Positions 51,530 through 63,730 of a stretch of DNA of 64,000 bases are shown here, piece after piece (position 1 is the stretch's first letter; every line of letters starts with the position of its first letter). Source of the stretch: Meandrina meandrites. Lineage: Eukaryota > Cnidaria > Anthozoa > Scleractinia > Meandrinidae. Where the stretch lies: assembly GCA_963693305.1 (NCBI GenBank), contig OY855904.1, forward strand, positions 52,901,261-52,965,260, in the 5' to 3' direction. The position numbers and the translations under genes are program-made. The notes below the pieces were generated by a model. The model was not told the origin of the DNA and searched no databases. It saw only the letters and a program-made list of their open reading frames with translations.

Positions 51530-51985
51530 TTAACAGGTTTTTCATGGGCTAACTCAGGGATTTTTCATGGGGTAAAACCATGAAAAATGCCATGAAAATC
51601 CTCTTAAAAAGATCCACTTCATGGCCCATGAAATTTACTGCCTGGGGGAAAAAATCATTAAAAATGCATGAAAAAGCCATTAAACTTTAATGAGTCATGA
51701 AATGTAATTTAATGGGATTTTCATGGCTAGAAAAGCAAGCCATGAAACTCACCACCAGATTTTCATGGTGTGAAAATTCATGGTAATTTAAGGGGATGGA
51801 AAATTCATGGCCCATGAAAACCCTGTTAACTGGACGTTTTTAATGGCCCATTAAAATTTTCCCATTACTTTCATGGCCTTTTCACGACATTATTATGGCC
51901 CATGAAATCTGGTTCCCTGTTACTTTCATGGGGTAAATGGTTACTACTGCACACCATGAAAGTTCCATTAAAAGTCCATTAAACA
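51530..51985. repeat. Left subterminal repeat array (TTTCATGG / CCATGAAA words)
   Basis: About 450 bp packed with both orientations of an 8-10 bp word, TTTTCATGG and CCATGAAAA, often joined as palindromes such as TTCATGGCCCATGAA at 51618-51632. Variants with AATGGCCCATT also occur. Such arrays are typical of CACTA elements, where they bind the element's own accessory protein (family knowledge). The equivalent array at the other end supports the transposon reading. Confidence 0.75.
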
Positions 51986-53036
51986 ATATATGAAATAAAA
52001 ACTTAGGTACTCATCCACATTGAAGTAATACATCCTACAGATCTCTAAAACTGTTTGTTTTCTAGCTAGTAGATATTGTTTCATGGTAAATAAAATCACT
52101 CTATCTGCACCAGCGAAATGTTTTCTCAATGTAATGTTTATTGATTGTTTTAACAATCTATAATGATGATAACAGAAAATGTAACTGCTTTATAAGTTAA
52201 AGCTATTCTTGAAAGGAAGAAAACAATACAACACAGAATTGAATGGTTTCTAAAGAGAAGCTGATATTTCAAAAAATTCCCACCAGTTCAGATTAACACA
52301 AAATTCATAAAATCTGATAAAATTGATTTTTTGTTAACAGGCTTTTACACTTAGCTTTTATATTAGGCATAAGCTTATAGCAGTTTGTTGACCAACTTCA
52401 AGTTACAACTGTACTGTGTGCTATTCATTAGTTGTTCTGGTAGTACAAATGCTGTAATAAGACAAAAAGAAACACAGAATCAAATTGATTATTTGAGGGG
52501 TCTGTAATACTTGTAAGTCTTGAAACATTTAATCATTTAATCGCTTAAAATCATTGTACGTTTAAATCAATTCAATCTCACTACAAAAGCATACCGCCCA
52601 CCAGTGATTGTGTATAATTTTCTAATATGCCTTCTAAACATTCAAGGAGCAGGGGCATTTTTCTAGTCTTTCAACTAAATAAAAATGACAAGGAATCAGT
52701 GCCAAAAATGTTGTGTTTCAAGTCGATCTGCTCCAGGATATAAGCATGTCAACAGTTGAGCAATTTAAATGTTAAACTACGAACATCACTAATGTTCTTA
52801 CTTGTCCTTAACTTGCCTTCCTTTCTGTGAAGCAATTGTGATCCTTATTTGATCCTGTACATATCATTTTGAAGGGAATTCCATGCCAAAAACAGCTGAA
52901 ATTGCTAGGGACATATTGATTCAAACTGCACTTCAAAATATGCGCGCCCTAAAAAACGACTATTTCGAGTGGTAATCCGCTGGTCAAAAGGAGTCATTTT
53001 ACCACATTTACCAAAGCATCACGGGACAGAATCAAT
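51986..53036. other. AT-rich interior of the CACTA-like element, no gene seen
   Basis: Unique-looking AT-rich sequence without satellite monomers or convincing reading frames; a 62-codon minus-strand frame at 51968-52156 has no recognisable feature. The last 60 bp before 53037 (ACGGGACAGAATCAATATGGCGGACC) could be the leader of a captured or original transcript, because ATGGCGG at a start codon is a common animal 5'-exon pattern. No promoter can be named. Confidence 0.5.
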
Positions 53037-53583
53037 ATGGCGGACCAAAGTGCTGCTGTATTCAATTTTCAGAAGAGAGAAACACAGGCTTTCACTCATT
53101 TTATACACTTTTTTAAGCTAGAAAATATTGAGAAATCATTTAAAGATGACAGTGGTTATTCCAATCAAATCAAATTCTTGTCAAGATGGAAGGCTTGGTG
53201 TTTCATCGGGAAGAAAATGATCATTGACCAAGAATACATGAAGAAATTATGATACCCCAAGAACTGTTGCGGCATATTCATCTTCTTTTAGAGAAATGTT
53301 CAGGCCGCAGCTTTCCAACAGGTAAAGTGAAATCTTTGCACCTTGAATTACAAATGCTGTGAAACCTATTGACACTGAAAACGATTTTACCTATTCACTG
53401 GAAATCAAAGATATTTAGGATGTGGAGTTTCTTGGTGGTTTCTTGCGAACTGTACAAGATAAGACACTCGCAGAAGAGTAATACTTCAAATCCGAATTGG
53501 TGAAAGCAATTAAAGCTCCTCCATTTAAGTCACATGATATTGAAGATATAAAACTTCAAAAACGAATATCTTTCTGTGTTTAA
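53037..53583 (+). pseudogene. Decayed coding remnant inside the CACTA-like element, unknown family
   Basis: The first piece is a 71-codon frame from ATG 53037 (MADQSAAVFNFQKRETQAF...) to TGA at 53250. Coding-like sequence then continues in other frames: 53243-53362 (EIMIPQELLRHIHLLLEKCS...) and 53362-53583 (KPIDTENDFTYSLEI...). The last piece is broken by TAG at 53416 and TAA at 53479 and still reads DVEFLGGFLRTVQDKTL between them. Together these suggest one protein of about 180 residues disrupted by frame changes and stops. I do not recognise it. It could be a degenerate transposon gene or a captured host exon. An AATAAA at 53742-53747 would suit its 3' end. Confidence 0.45.
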
Positions 53584-54130
53584 TTTTCAGGATGAAGGCA
53601 GTGCTCAAGAGAGAAATTTATTTTTAAGTTCTTCTTTTTTACCACTAATACCAATGTAACACTCTTAGATTTGAAGAGACCGAATGTGTCTTTGTATGCA
53701 GCGTTTTATGGTTGTCTTTTGTTATTCCATTTTTCAAATATAATAAAAGTTATCCACAACAGCAAAAGCATATATATATTTTTAATAGAATATAGATGAA
53801 GTTTATTGATTCAAACTTGTGAACAAAGAATTTAAATAGAACTAAGAATTAACTTCTATTTACTCTCTTCCTCCAGTTGATAAGAATATATAGTACATCT
53901 ATTTTAGATGAAAAACTATAACTCATTGATTAAACAGACATTAAACTGATATGTAGTGGAATTTAATCAGAAGCATTTTGTATTTTAGTTAAAAACAAAC
54001 TCAAAGTGGTACCTGGTAAACAGAAAAAAAAAAGATTATTTGTTTTTTTAGAGTGATTTTATTAACTTGTGAAATAATATTACTCCAGGCCAAGATATAA
54101 CTCACCTGTTTATTGTCTTATATCTTATCA
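53584..54130. other. AT-rich 3' portion of the element interior
   Basis: No open frame of note. It holds AATAAA at 53742-53747, a short TA run near 53770, and an A10 run near 54026. It may be the 3' UTR and trailing sequence of the decayed transcript (inference). Confidence 0.4.
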
Positions 54131-54585
54131 TAATTTTCATGACCCGTGGTTCGTTGATAATCATGGGGGCATTTAGAACATACGTCATGTCTAAAAGCAT
54201 ACTTTCATGGAAAATTCATGACCTGTGAAATTCAATACTCAAGAAGATCACTCTTTTCATGGGTCATGAAATTTCAACTTTACATTTCATGGAAATTTCA
54301 TGACCTAACTTTGGTGTGTTCCAAGTTTTTCATGGCCATGGATTTTTTTCATGGTTTGTGAAATTTATCTCTTCAGATTTCATGGTAATTTCATGCCCCA
54401 TGAAATTTTTCATGGCCATGATTTTTTTTTTTTCATGGGTCATGAATTATATCAATTCAAATTTTATGGAAAATTCATGGGCTTGAAGAAGACCATGAAA
54501 ATGAAAATCTCTATTTTCATGACCATGAAAAATGGGTTCATGGGTATTTCACAATTTTTTAATGGATTTTTCATCAAACTGTGAT
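54131..54585. repeat. Right subterminal repeat array (TTTCATGG / CCATGAAA words)
   Basis: About 450 bp mirroring the left array, with many copies of TTTCATGG, TCATGACC and CCATGAAA in both orientations, for example ATTTTTCATGGCCATGATTT near 54410. The 74-77 codon frames that cross it are by-products of the repeat. It stops just before the TAGTG end. Confidence 0.75.
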
Positions 54586-54593
54586 TGGTAGTG

Positions 54594-54596
54594 CAA
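54594..54596. other. Right 3-bp target-site duplication (CAA)
   Basis: The first three satellite bases after TAGTG are CAA, followed by GCAGGGCATAAAGCC, the normal continuation of the split monomer. Confidence 0.7.
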
Positions 54597-55779
54597 GCAG
54601 GGCATAAAGCCGGGTTGACGAAGGTCGTATAATTTTGTTCAAAACGCGTTTTTTCGACTTTCCCCAACGGGGCGAAACGAAAAAACACCATGGGAATCGA
54701 ATTTTAAAATTTCGGTTTCATACCACCATTTTGGGTGGGCTTTTAAGAGCAACGCATAAAGCCGGGTTGACGAAGGTCGTATAATTTTGTTCAAAACGCG
54801 TTTTTTCGACTTTCCCCATCGGGGCGAAACGACAAAACACCCTGGGAATCGAATTTTGCAACTTTGGTTTCATACCACCATTTTGGGTGGGCTTTTCCAA
54901 GCAGCGCATAAAGCCGGGTTGACGGAGGTCGTATAATTTTGTTCAAAACGCGTTTTTTCGACTTTCCCCATCGGGGCGAAACGAAAAAACACCCTGGGAA
55001 TCGAATTTTGCAACTTTGGTTTCATAGCACCATTTTGGGTGGGCTTTTACAAGCAGGGCATAAAGCCGGGTTGACGAAGGTCGTATAATTTTGTTCAAAA
55101 CGCGTTTTTTCGACTTTCCCCATCGGGGCGAAACGAAAAACCACCCTGGGAATCGAATTTTAAAATTTCGGTTTCATACCACCATTTTGGGTGGCCTTTT
55201 AAGAGCAGCGCATAAATCCGGGTTGACAAAGGTCGTATAATTTTGTTCAAAACGCGTTTTTTCGACTTTCCCCATCGGGTCGAAACGAAAAAACACCCTG
55301 GGAATCGAATTTTGAAACTTTGGTTTCATACCACCATTTTGGGTGGGCTTTTCCAAGCAGCGAATTAAGCCGGGTTGACGAAGGTCGTATAATTTTGTTC
55401 AAAACGCGTTTTTTCGACTTTCCCCATCGGGGCGAAACGAAAAAACACTCTGGGAATCGAATTTTGCAACTCTGGTTTCATACCACCATTTTGGGTGGGC
55501 TTTTCCAAGCAGCGCATAAAGTGGGGTTAAAGAAGGTCGTATAATTTTGTTCAAAAGGCGTTTTTTCGACTTTCCCCATCGGGGCGAAACGAAAAAACAC
55601 CCTGGGAATCGAATTTTAAAATTTCGGTTTCATACCACCATTTTGGGTGGCCTTTTAAGAGCAGCGCATAAAGCCGGGTTGACGAAGGTCGTATAATTTT
55701 GTTCAAAACGCGTTTTTTCGACTTTCCCCATCGGGGCGAAACGAAAAAACTCCCTGGGAATCGAATTTTGCAACTTTGG

Positions 55780-57480
55780 TTTCATACCACCATTTTGGGT
55801 GGGCTTTTAAAAGCAGGGCATAAAGCCGGGTTGACGAAGGTCGTATAATTTTTTTCAAAACGCGTTTTTTCGACTTTCCCCATCGGGGCGAAACGAGAAA
55901 ACACCCTGGGAATCGAATTTTGCAACTTTGGTTTCATATCACCAATTTGGGTGGGCTTTTCCAAGCAGCGCATAAAGCCGGGTTGACGAAGGTCGTATAA
56001 TTTTTTTCAAAACGCGTTTTTTCGACTTTCCCCATCGGGGCGAAACGAAAAAACACCCTGGGAATCGAATTTTGCAACTTTTGTTTCATATCACCAATTT
56101 GGGTGGGCTTTTCCAAGCAGCGCATAAAGCCGGGTTGACGAAGGTCGTATAATTTTGTTCAAAACGCGTTTTTTCGACTTTCGCCATCGGGGCGAAACGA
56201 GAAAACACCCTGGGAATCGAATTTTAAAATTTTGGTTTCATACCACCATTTTGCGTGGGCTTTTAAGAGAAGCGCATAAAGCCGGGTTGACGAAGGTCGT
56301 ATAATTTTGTTCAAAACGTGTTTTTTCGACTTTCCCCATCAGGGCGAAACGAAAAAACACCCTAGGAATCGAATTTTAATATTTCGGTTTCATACCACTA
56401 TTTTGCGTGGGCTTTTAAGAGCAGCGCATAAAGCCGGGTTGACGAAGGTCGTATAATTTTGTTCAAAACGCGTTTTTTCGACTTTCCCCATCGGGGCGAA
56501 ACGAAAAAACTTTCTGGGAATCGAATTTTGCAACTTTGGTTTCATACCACCATTTTGGGTGGGCTTTTACAAGCAGGGCATAAAGCCGGGTTGACGAAGG
56601 TCGTATAAATTTTTTCAAAACGCGTTTTTTCGACTTTCCCCATCGGGGCGAAACGAAAAAACACCCTGGGAATCGAATTTTGCAACCTTGGTTTCATATC
56701 ACCAATTTGGGTGGGCTTTTCCAAGCAGCGCATAAAGCCGGGTTGACGAAGGTCGTATAATTTTTTTCAAAACGCGTTTTTTCGACTTTCCCCATCGGGG
56801 CGAAACGAAAAAACACCCTGGGAATCGAATTTTGCAACTTTGGTTTCATATCACCAATTTGGGTGGGCTTTTCCAAGCAGCGCATAAAGCCGGGTTGACG
56901 AAGGTCGTATAATTTTGTTCAAAACGCGTTTTTTCGACTTTCGCCATCGGGGCGAAACGAGAAAACACCCTGGGAATCGAATTTTAAAATTTTGGTTTCA
57001 TACCACCATTTTGCGTGGGCTTTTAAGAGCAGCGCATAAAGCCGGGTTGACGAAGGTCGTATAATTTTGTTCAAAACGCGTTTTTTCGACTTTCCCCATC
57101 AGGGCGAAACGAAAAAACACCCTAGAAATCGAATTTTAATATTTCGGTTTCATACCACTATTTTGCGTGGGCTTTTAAGAGCAGCGCATAAAGCCGGGTT
57201 GACGAAGGTCGTATAATTTTGTTCAAAACGCGTTTTTTCGACTTTCCCCATCGGGGCGAAACGAAAAAACACCATGGGAATCGAATTTTAAAATTTTGGT
57301 TTCATACCACCATTTTGCGTGGGCTTTTAAGAGAAGCGCATAAAGCCGGGTTGACGAAGGTCGTATAATTTTGTTCAAAACGCGTTTTTTCGACTTTCCC
57401 CATCAGGGCGAAACGAAAAAACACCCTAGGAATCGAATTTTAATATTTCGGTTTCATACCACTATTTTGCGTAGGCTTTT
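55780..57480. repeat. 760-bp (5-monomer) block, 2 copies plus part
   Basis: The rare TCACCAATTTGGG pair occurs at about 55940/56092 and again 760 bp on (about 56700/56852). TAATATTTCGGTTTCATACCACTATTTTGCG occurs at about 56378 and 57138 (760 bp) and again at about 57442. Segments 55934-56125 and 56694-56885 are almost the same. Confidence 0.7.
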
Positions 57481-59804
57481 AAGAGCAGCGCATAAAGCCG
57501 GGTTGACGAAGGTCGTATAATTTTGTTCAAAACGCGTTTTTTCGACTTTCCCCATCGAGGCGAAACGAAAAAACACCCTGGGAATCGAATTTTACAATTT
57601 CGATTTCATACCACCATTTTGGGTGGGCTTTTCCAAGCAGCGCATAAAGCCGGGTTGACGAAGGTCGTATAATTTTGTTCAAAACGCATTTTTTCGACTT
57701 TCCCCATCGAAGCGAAACGAAAAAACACCCTGGGAATCGAATTTTGCAACTTTGGTTTCATACCACCATTTTGGGTGAGCTTTTACAAGCAGGGCATAAA
57801 CCCGGGTTGACGAAGGTCGTATAATTTTGTTCAAAACGCGTTTTCTCGACTTTCCCCATCGGGGCGAAACGAAAAAACACCCTGGGATTCGAATTTTACA
57901 ATTTCGATTTGATACCACCATTTTGGGTGGGCTTTTCCAAGCAGCGCACAAAGCCGGGTTGACGAAGGTCGTATAATTTTGTTCAAAACGCGTTTTTTCG
58001 ACTTTCCCCATCGGGGCGAAACGAAAAAACACCCTGGGAATCGAATTTTACAATTTCGGTTTCATACCACCATTTTGGGTGGGCTTTTCCAAGCAGCGCA
58101 TAAAGCCGGGTTGACGAAGGTCGTATAATTTTGTTCAAAACGCGTTTTTTCGACTTTCGCCATCCGGGCGAAACGAAAAAACATCCTGGAAATCGAATTT
58201 TAAAATTTCGGTTTCATACCACCATTTTGGGTGGGCTTTTCCAAGCAGCGCATAAAGCCGGGTTGACGAAGGTCGTATAATTTTGTTCAAAACGCGTTTT
58301 TTCGACTTTCCCTATCGGGGCAAAACGAAAAAACACCCTGGGAATCGAATTTTGCAACTTTGGTTTCATACGACCATTTTGGGTGGGCTTTTCCAAGCAG
58401 CGCATAAAGCCGGGTTGACGAAGGTCGTATAATTTTGTTCAAAACGCGTTTTTTCGACTTTCCCCATCGGGGCGAAACGAAAAAACACCCTTGGAATCGA
58501 ATTTTAAAATTTCGGTTTCATACCACCATTTTGGGTGGCCTTTTAAGAGCAGCGCATAAAGCCGGGTTGACAAAGGTCGTATAATTTTGTTCAAAACGCG
58601 TTTTTTCGACTTTCCCCATCGGGTCGAAACGAAAAAACACCCTGGGAATCGAATTTTGAAACTTTGGTTTCATACCACCATTTTGGGTGGGCTTTTCCAA
58701 GCAGCGCATTAAGCCGGGTTGACGAAGGTCGAAAAATTTTGTTCAAAACGCGTTTTTTCGACTTTCCCCATCGGGGCGAAACGAAAAAACACCCTGGGAA
58801 TCGAATTTTGCAACTTTGGTTTCATACCACCATTTTGGGTGGGCTTTTCCAAGCAGCGCATAAAGTCGGGTTGACGAAGGTCGTATAAATTTGTTCAAAA
58901 CGCGTTTTTTCGACTTTCCCCATCGGGGCGAAACGAAAAAACACCCTGGGAATCGAATTTTAAAATTTCGGTTTCATACCACCATTTTGGGTGGCCTTTT
59001 AAGAGCAGCGCATAAAGCCGGGTTGACAAAGGTCGTATAATTTTGTTCAAAAGGCGTTTTTTCAACTTTCCCCATCGGGGCGAAACGAAAAAACACCCTG
59101 GGAATCGAATTTTGCAACTTTGGTTTCATACCACCATTTTGGGTGGGCTTTTACAAGCAGGGCATAAAGCCGGGTTGACGAAGGTCGTATAATTTTGTTC
59201 AAAACGCGTTTTCTCGACTTTCCCCATCGGGGCGAAACGAAAAAATACCCTGGGATTCGAATTTTAAAATTCCGGTTTCATACCACCATTTTGGGTGGGC
59301 TTTTAAGAGCAGCGCATAAAGCCGGGTTGACGAAGGTCGTATAATTTTGTTCAAAACGCGTTTTTTCGACTTTCCCCATCGGGGCGAAACGAAAAAACAC
59401 CCTGGGAATCGAATTTTGCAACTTTGGTTTCATACCACCATTTTGGGTGGGCTTTTCCAAGCAGCGCATAAAGTCGGGATGACGAAGGTCGTATAATTTT
59501 GTTCAAAACGCGTTTTTTCGACTTTCCCCATCGGGGTGAAGGGAAAAAACACCCTGGGAATCGAATTTTGCAACTTTGGTTTCATAGCACCATTTTGGGT
59601 GGGCTTTTACAAGCAGGGCATAAAGCCGGGTTGACGAAGGTCGTATAATTTTGTTCAAAACGCGTTTTTTCGACTTTCCCCATCGGGGCGAAACAAAAAA
59701 ACACCCTGGGAATCGAATTTTACAATTTCGATTTCATACCATTATTTTGGGTGGGCTTTTCCAAGCAGCGCATAAAGCCGGGTTGACGAAGGTCGTATAA
59801 TTTT

Positions 59805-61800
59805 GTTCAAAACGCGTTTTCTCGACTTTCCCCATCGGGGCGAAAAGAAAAAACACCCTGGGAATCGAATTTTACAATTTCGATTTCATACCACCATTTT
59901 GGGTGGGCTTTTCCAAGCAGCGCATAAAGCCGGGTTGACGAAGGTCGTATAATTTTGTTCAAAACGCGTTTTTTCGACTTTCCCCATCGGGTCGAAACGA
60001 AAAAACACCCTGGGAATCGAATTTTGAAAATTTGGTTTCATACCACCATTTTTGGTGGGCTTTTCCAAGCAGCGCATTAAGCCGGGTTGACGAAGGTCGT
60101 AAAATTTTGTTCAAAACGCGTTTTTTCGACTTTCCCCATCGGGTCAAAACGAAAAAACACCCTGGGAATCGAATTTTGCAACTTTGGTTTCATACCACCA
60201 TTTTCGGTGGGCTTTTCCAAGCAGCGCATAAAGTCGGGTTGACGAAGGTCGTATAATTTTGTTCAAAACGCGTTTTTTCGACTTTCCCCATCGGGGCGAA
60301 ACGAAAAAACACCCTGGGAATCGAATTTTAAAATTGCGGTTTCATACCACCACTTTGGGTGGCCTTTTAAGAGCAGCGCATAAAGCCGGGTTGACAAAGG
60401 TCGTATAACTTTGTTCAAAAGGCGTTTTTTCGACTTTCCCCATCGGGGCGAAACGAAAAAACACCCTGGGAATCGAATTTTGCAACTTTGGTTTCATACC
60501 ACCATTTTGGGTGGGCTTTTACAAGCAGGGCATAAAGCCGGGTTGACGAAGGTCGTATAATTTTGTTCAAAACGCGTTTTCTCGACTTTCCCCATCGGGG
60601 CGAAAAGAAAAAACACCCTGGGAATCGAATTTTACAATTTCGATTTCATACCAGCATTTTGGGTGGGCTTTTCCAAGCAGCGCATAAAGCCGGGTTGACG
60701 AAGGTCGTATAATTTTGTTCAAAACGCGTTTTTTCGACTTTCCCCATCGGGGCGAAACGAAAAAACACCCTGGGAATCCAATTTTGAAACTTTGGTTTCA
60801 TACCACCATTTTGGGTGGGCTTTTCCAAGCAGCGCATTAAGCCGGGTTGACGAAGGTCGTAAAATTTTGTTCAAAACGCGTTTTCTCGACTTTCCCCATC
60901 GGGGCGAAAAGAAAAAACACCCTGGGAATCGAATTTTACAATTTCGATTTCATACCAGCATTTTGGGTGGGCTTTTCCAAGCAGCGCATAAAGCCGGGTT
61001 GACGAAGGTCGTATAATTTTGTTCAAAACGCGTTTTTTCGACTTTCCCCATCGGGTCGAAACGAAAAAACACCCTGGGAATCGAATTTTGAAAATTTGGT
61101 TTCATACCACCATTTTTGGTGGGCTTTTCCAAGCAGCGCATTAAGCCGGGTTGACGAAGGTCGTAAAATTTTGTTCAAAACACGTTTTTTCGACTTTCCC
61201 CATCGGGTCAAAACGAAAAAACACCCTGGGAATCGAATTTTGCAACTTTGGTTTCATACCACCATTTTCGGTGGGCTTTTCCAAGCAGCGCATAAAGTCG
61301 GGTTGACGAAGGTCGTATAATTTTGTTCAAAACGCGTTTTTTCGACTTTCCCCATCGGGGCGAAACGAAAAAACACCCTGGGAATCGAATTTTAAAATTT
61401 CGGTTTCATACCACCACTTTGGGTGGCCTTTTAAGAGCAGCGCATAAAGCCGGGTTGACAAAGGTCGTATAACTTTGTTCAAAAGGCGTTTTTTCGACTT
61501 TCCCCATCGGGGCGAAACGAAAAAACACCCTGGGAATCGAATTTTGCAACTTTGGTTTCATACCACCATTTTGGGTGGGCTTTTACAAGCAGGGCATAAA
61601 GCCGGGTTGACGAAGGTCGTATAATTTTGTTCAAAACGCGTTTTCTCGACTTTCCCCATCGGGGCGAAAAGAAAAAACACCCTGGGAATCGAATTTTACA
61701 ATTTCGATTTCATACCAGCATTTTGGGTGGGCTTTTCCAAGCAGCGCATAAAGCCGGGTTGACGAAGGTCGTATAATTTTGTTCAAAACGCGTTTTTTCG
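59805..61800. repeat. 1064-bp (7-monomer) block, about 1.9 copies
   Basis: Markers repeat at exactly 1064 bp: CTCGACTTTCCCC (59821 and 60885), GGGTCAAAACG, TATAACTTTG (AACT at 60407 and 61471), and ATACCAGCATTTT (60651 and 61715). Similarity to the left fails at GTATAATT versus GTAAAATT (about 59800 and 60864). Part of this block also resembles 58664-58888, 1368 bp earlier, which in turn resembles 55320-55544, 3344 bp (22 monomers) earlier. Confidence 0.75.
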
Positions 61801-62749
61801 ACTTTCGCCATCGGGGCGAAACGAAAAAACACCCTGGGAATCGAATTTTGCAACTTCGATTTTATACCACCATTTTGGGTGGGCTTTTCAAAGCAGTGCA
61901 TAAAGCCGGGTTGACGAAGGTCGTATAATTTTGTTCAAAACGCGTTTTTTCGACTTTCCCCATCGGGGCGAAACGAAAAAACACCCTGGGAATCGAATTT
62001 TGCAACTTCGATTTTATACCACCATTTTGGGTGGGCTTTTCCAAGCAGCGCATAAAGCCGGGTTGACGAAGGTCGTATAATTTTGTTCAAAACGCGTTTT
62101 TTCGACTTTCCCCATCGGGGCGAAACGAAAAAACACCCTGGGAATCGAATTTTAAAATTTCGGTTTCATACCACCATTTTGGGTGGCCTTTTAAGAGCAC
62201 CGCATAAAGCCGGGTTGAGAAAGGTCGTATAATTTTGTTCAAAACGCGTTTTTTCGACTTTCCCCATGGGGTCGAAACGAAAAAACACCCTGGGAATCGA
62301 ATTTTGAAACTTTGGTTTCATACCACCATTTTGGGTGGGCTTTTCCAAGGAGCGCATAAAGCCGGGTTGACGAAGGTCGTATAATTTTGTTCAAAACGCG
62401 TTTTTTCGACTTTCCCCATCGGGGCGAAACGAAAAAACACCCTGGGAATCGAATTTTAAAATTCCGGTTTCATACCACCATTTTGGGTGGGCTTTTAAGA
62501 GCAGCGCATAAAGCCGGGTTGACGAAGGTCGTATAATTTTGTTCAAAACGCGTTTTTTCGACTTTCCCCATCGGGGAGAAACGAAAAAACACCCTGGGAA
62601 TCGAATTTTGCAACTTTGGTTTCATACCACCATTTTGGGTGGGCTTTTACAAGCAGGGCATAAAGCCGGGTTGACGAAGGTCGTATAATTTTGTTCAAAA
62701 CGCGTTTTTTCGACTTTCGCCATCGGGGCGAAACGAAAAAACACCCTGG

Positions 62750-63730
62750 GAATCGAATTTTAAAATTTCGGTTTCATACCACCATTTTAAGTGGGCTTTT
62801 CCAAGCAGCGCATAAAGCCGGGTTGACGAAGGTCGTATAATTTTGTTCAAAACGCGTTTTTTCGACTTTCGCCATCGGGGCGAAACGAGAAAACACCCTG
62901 GGAATCGAATTTTAAAATTTCGGTTTCATACCACCATTTTAAGTGGGCTTTTCCAAGCAGCGCATAAAGCCTGGTTGACGAAGGTCGTATAATTTTGTTC
63001 AAAACGCCTTTTTTCGACTTTCGCCATCGGGGCGAAACGAAAAAACACCCTGGAAATCAAATTTTGCAACTTCGATTTTATACCACCATTTTGGGTGGGC
63101 TTTTCAAAGCAGTGCATAAAGCCGGGTTGACGAAGGTCGTATAATTTTGTTCAAAACGCGTTTTTTCGACTTTCGCCATCGGGGCGAAACGAAAAAACAC
63201 CCTGGAAATCGAATTTTAAAATTTCGGTTTCATACCACCATTTTAAGTGGGCTTTTCCAAGCAGCGCATAAAGCCGGGTTGACGAAGGTCGTATAATTTT
63301 GTTCAAAACGCGTTTTTTCGACTTTCCCCATCGGGGCGAAACGAAAAAACACCCTGGGAATCGAATTTTGCAACTTCGGTTTCATACCACCATTTTAAGT
63401 GGGCTTTTCCAAGCAGCGCATAAAGCCGGGTTGACGAAGGTCGTATAATTTTGTTCAAAACGCGTTTTTTCGACTTTCGCCATCGGGGCGAAACGAAAAA
63501 ACACCCTGGGAATCGAATTTTAAAATTTCGGTTTCATACCACCATTTTAAGTGGGCTTTTCCAAGCAGCACATAAAGCCGGGTTGACGAAGGTCGTATAA
63601 TTTTGTTCAAAACGCGTTTTTTCGACTTTCGCCATCGGGGCGAAACGAAAAAACACCCTGGGAATCGAATTTTGCAACTTCGATTTTATACCACCATTTT
63701 GGGTGGGCTTTTCAAAGCAGTGCATAAAGC
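62750..63730. repeat. Local ATTTTAAGTGGG variant family
   Basis: Five monomers at about 62785, 62937, 63241, 63393 and 63545 share ATTTTAAGTGGG in place of ATTTTGGGTGGG, mostly with TTTCGCCATCGGGG. They alternate with monomers bearing TTCGATTTTATACC and TCAAAGCAGTGC. The change weakens the small CCACC/GGTGG dyad. A young, locally spread family. Confidence 0.7.

Larger units (their letters stand above)
51458..54593. mobile_element. Non-autonomous CACTA-like (EnSpm/CMC) DNA transposon, 3136 bp
   Basis: The non-satellite segment starts CACTAGGAAACC and ends ATTGGTAGTG, so both termini read CACTA inward. It is flanked by a 3-bp direct repeat CAA. Removing the insert and one CAA restores the common monomer string TTTTACAAGCAGGGC exactly. 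A CACTA end, a 3-bp target duplication and dense subterminal repeats are hallmarks of the CACTA/EnSpm group (family knowledge). Beyond the 5 terminal bases the inverted match is weak, with a second inverted similarity inside (CCATTAAAA..TTGTGAA at about 18 bp from the left end and 29 bp from the right end). No intact transposase is present, so it would depend on an enzyme supplied elsewhere. Confidence 0.75.

Noticed and set aside
51968..52156. 62-codon minus-strand frame in the CACTA-like element
   Set aside because: No motif, AT-rich composition and no supporting context.
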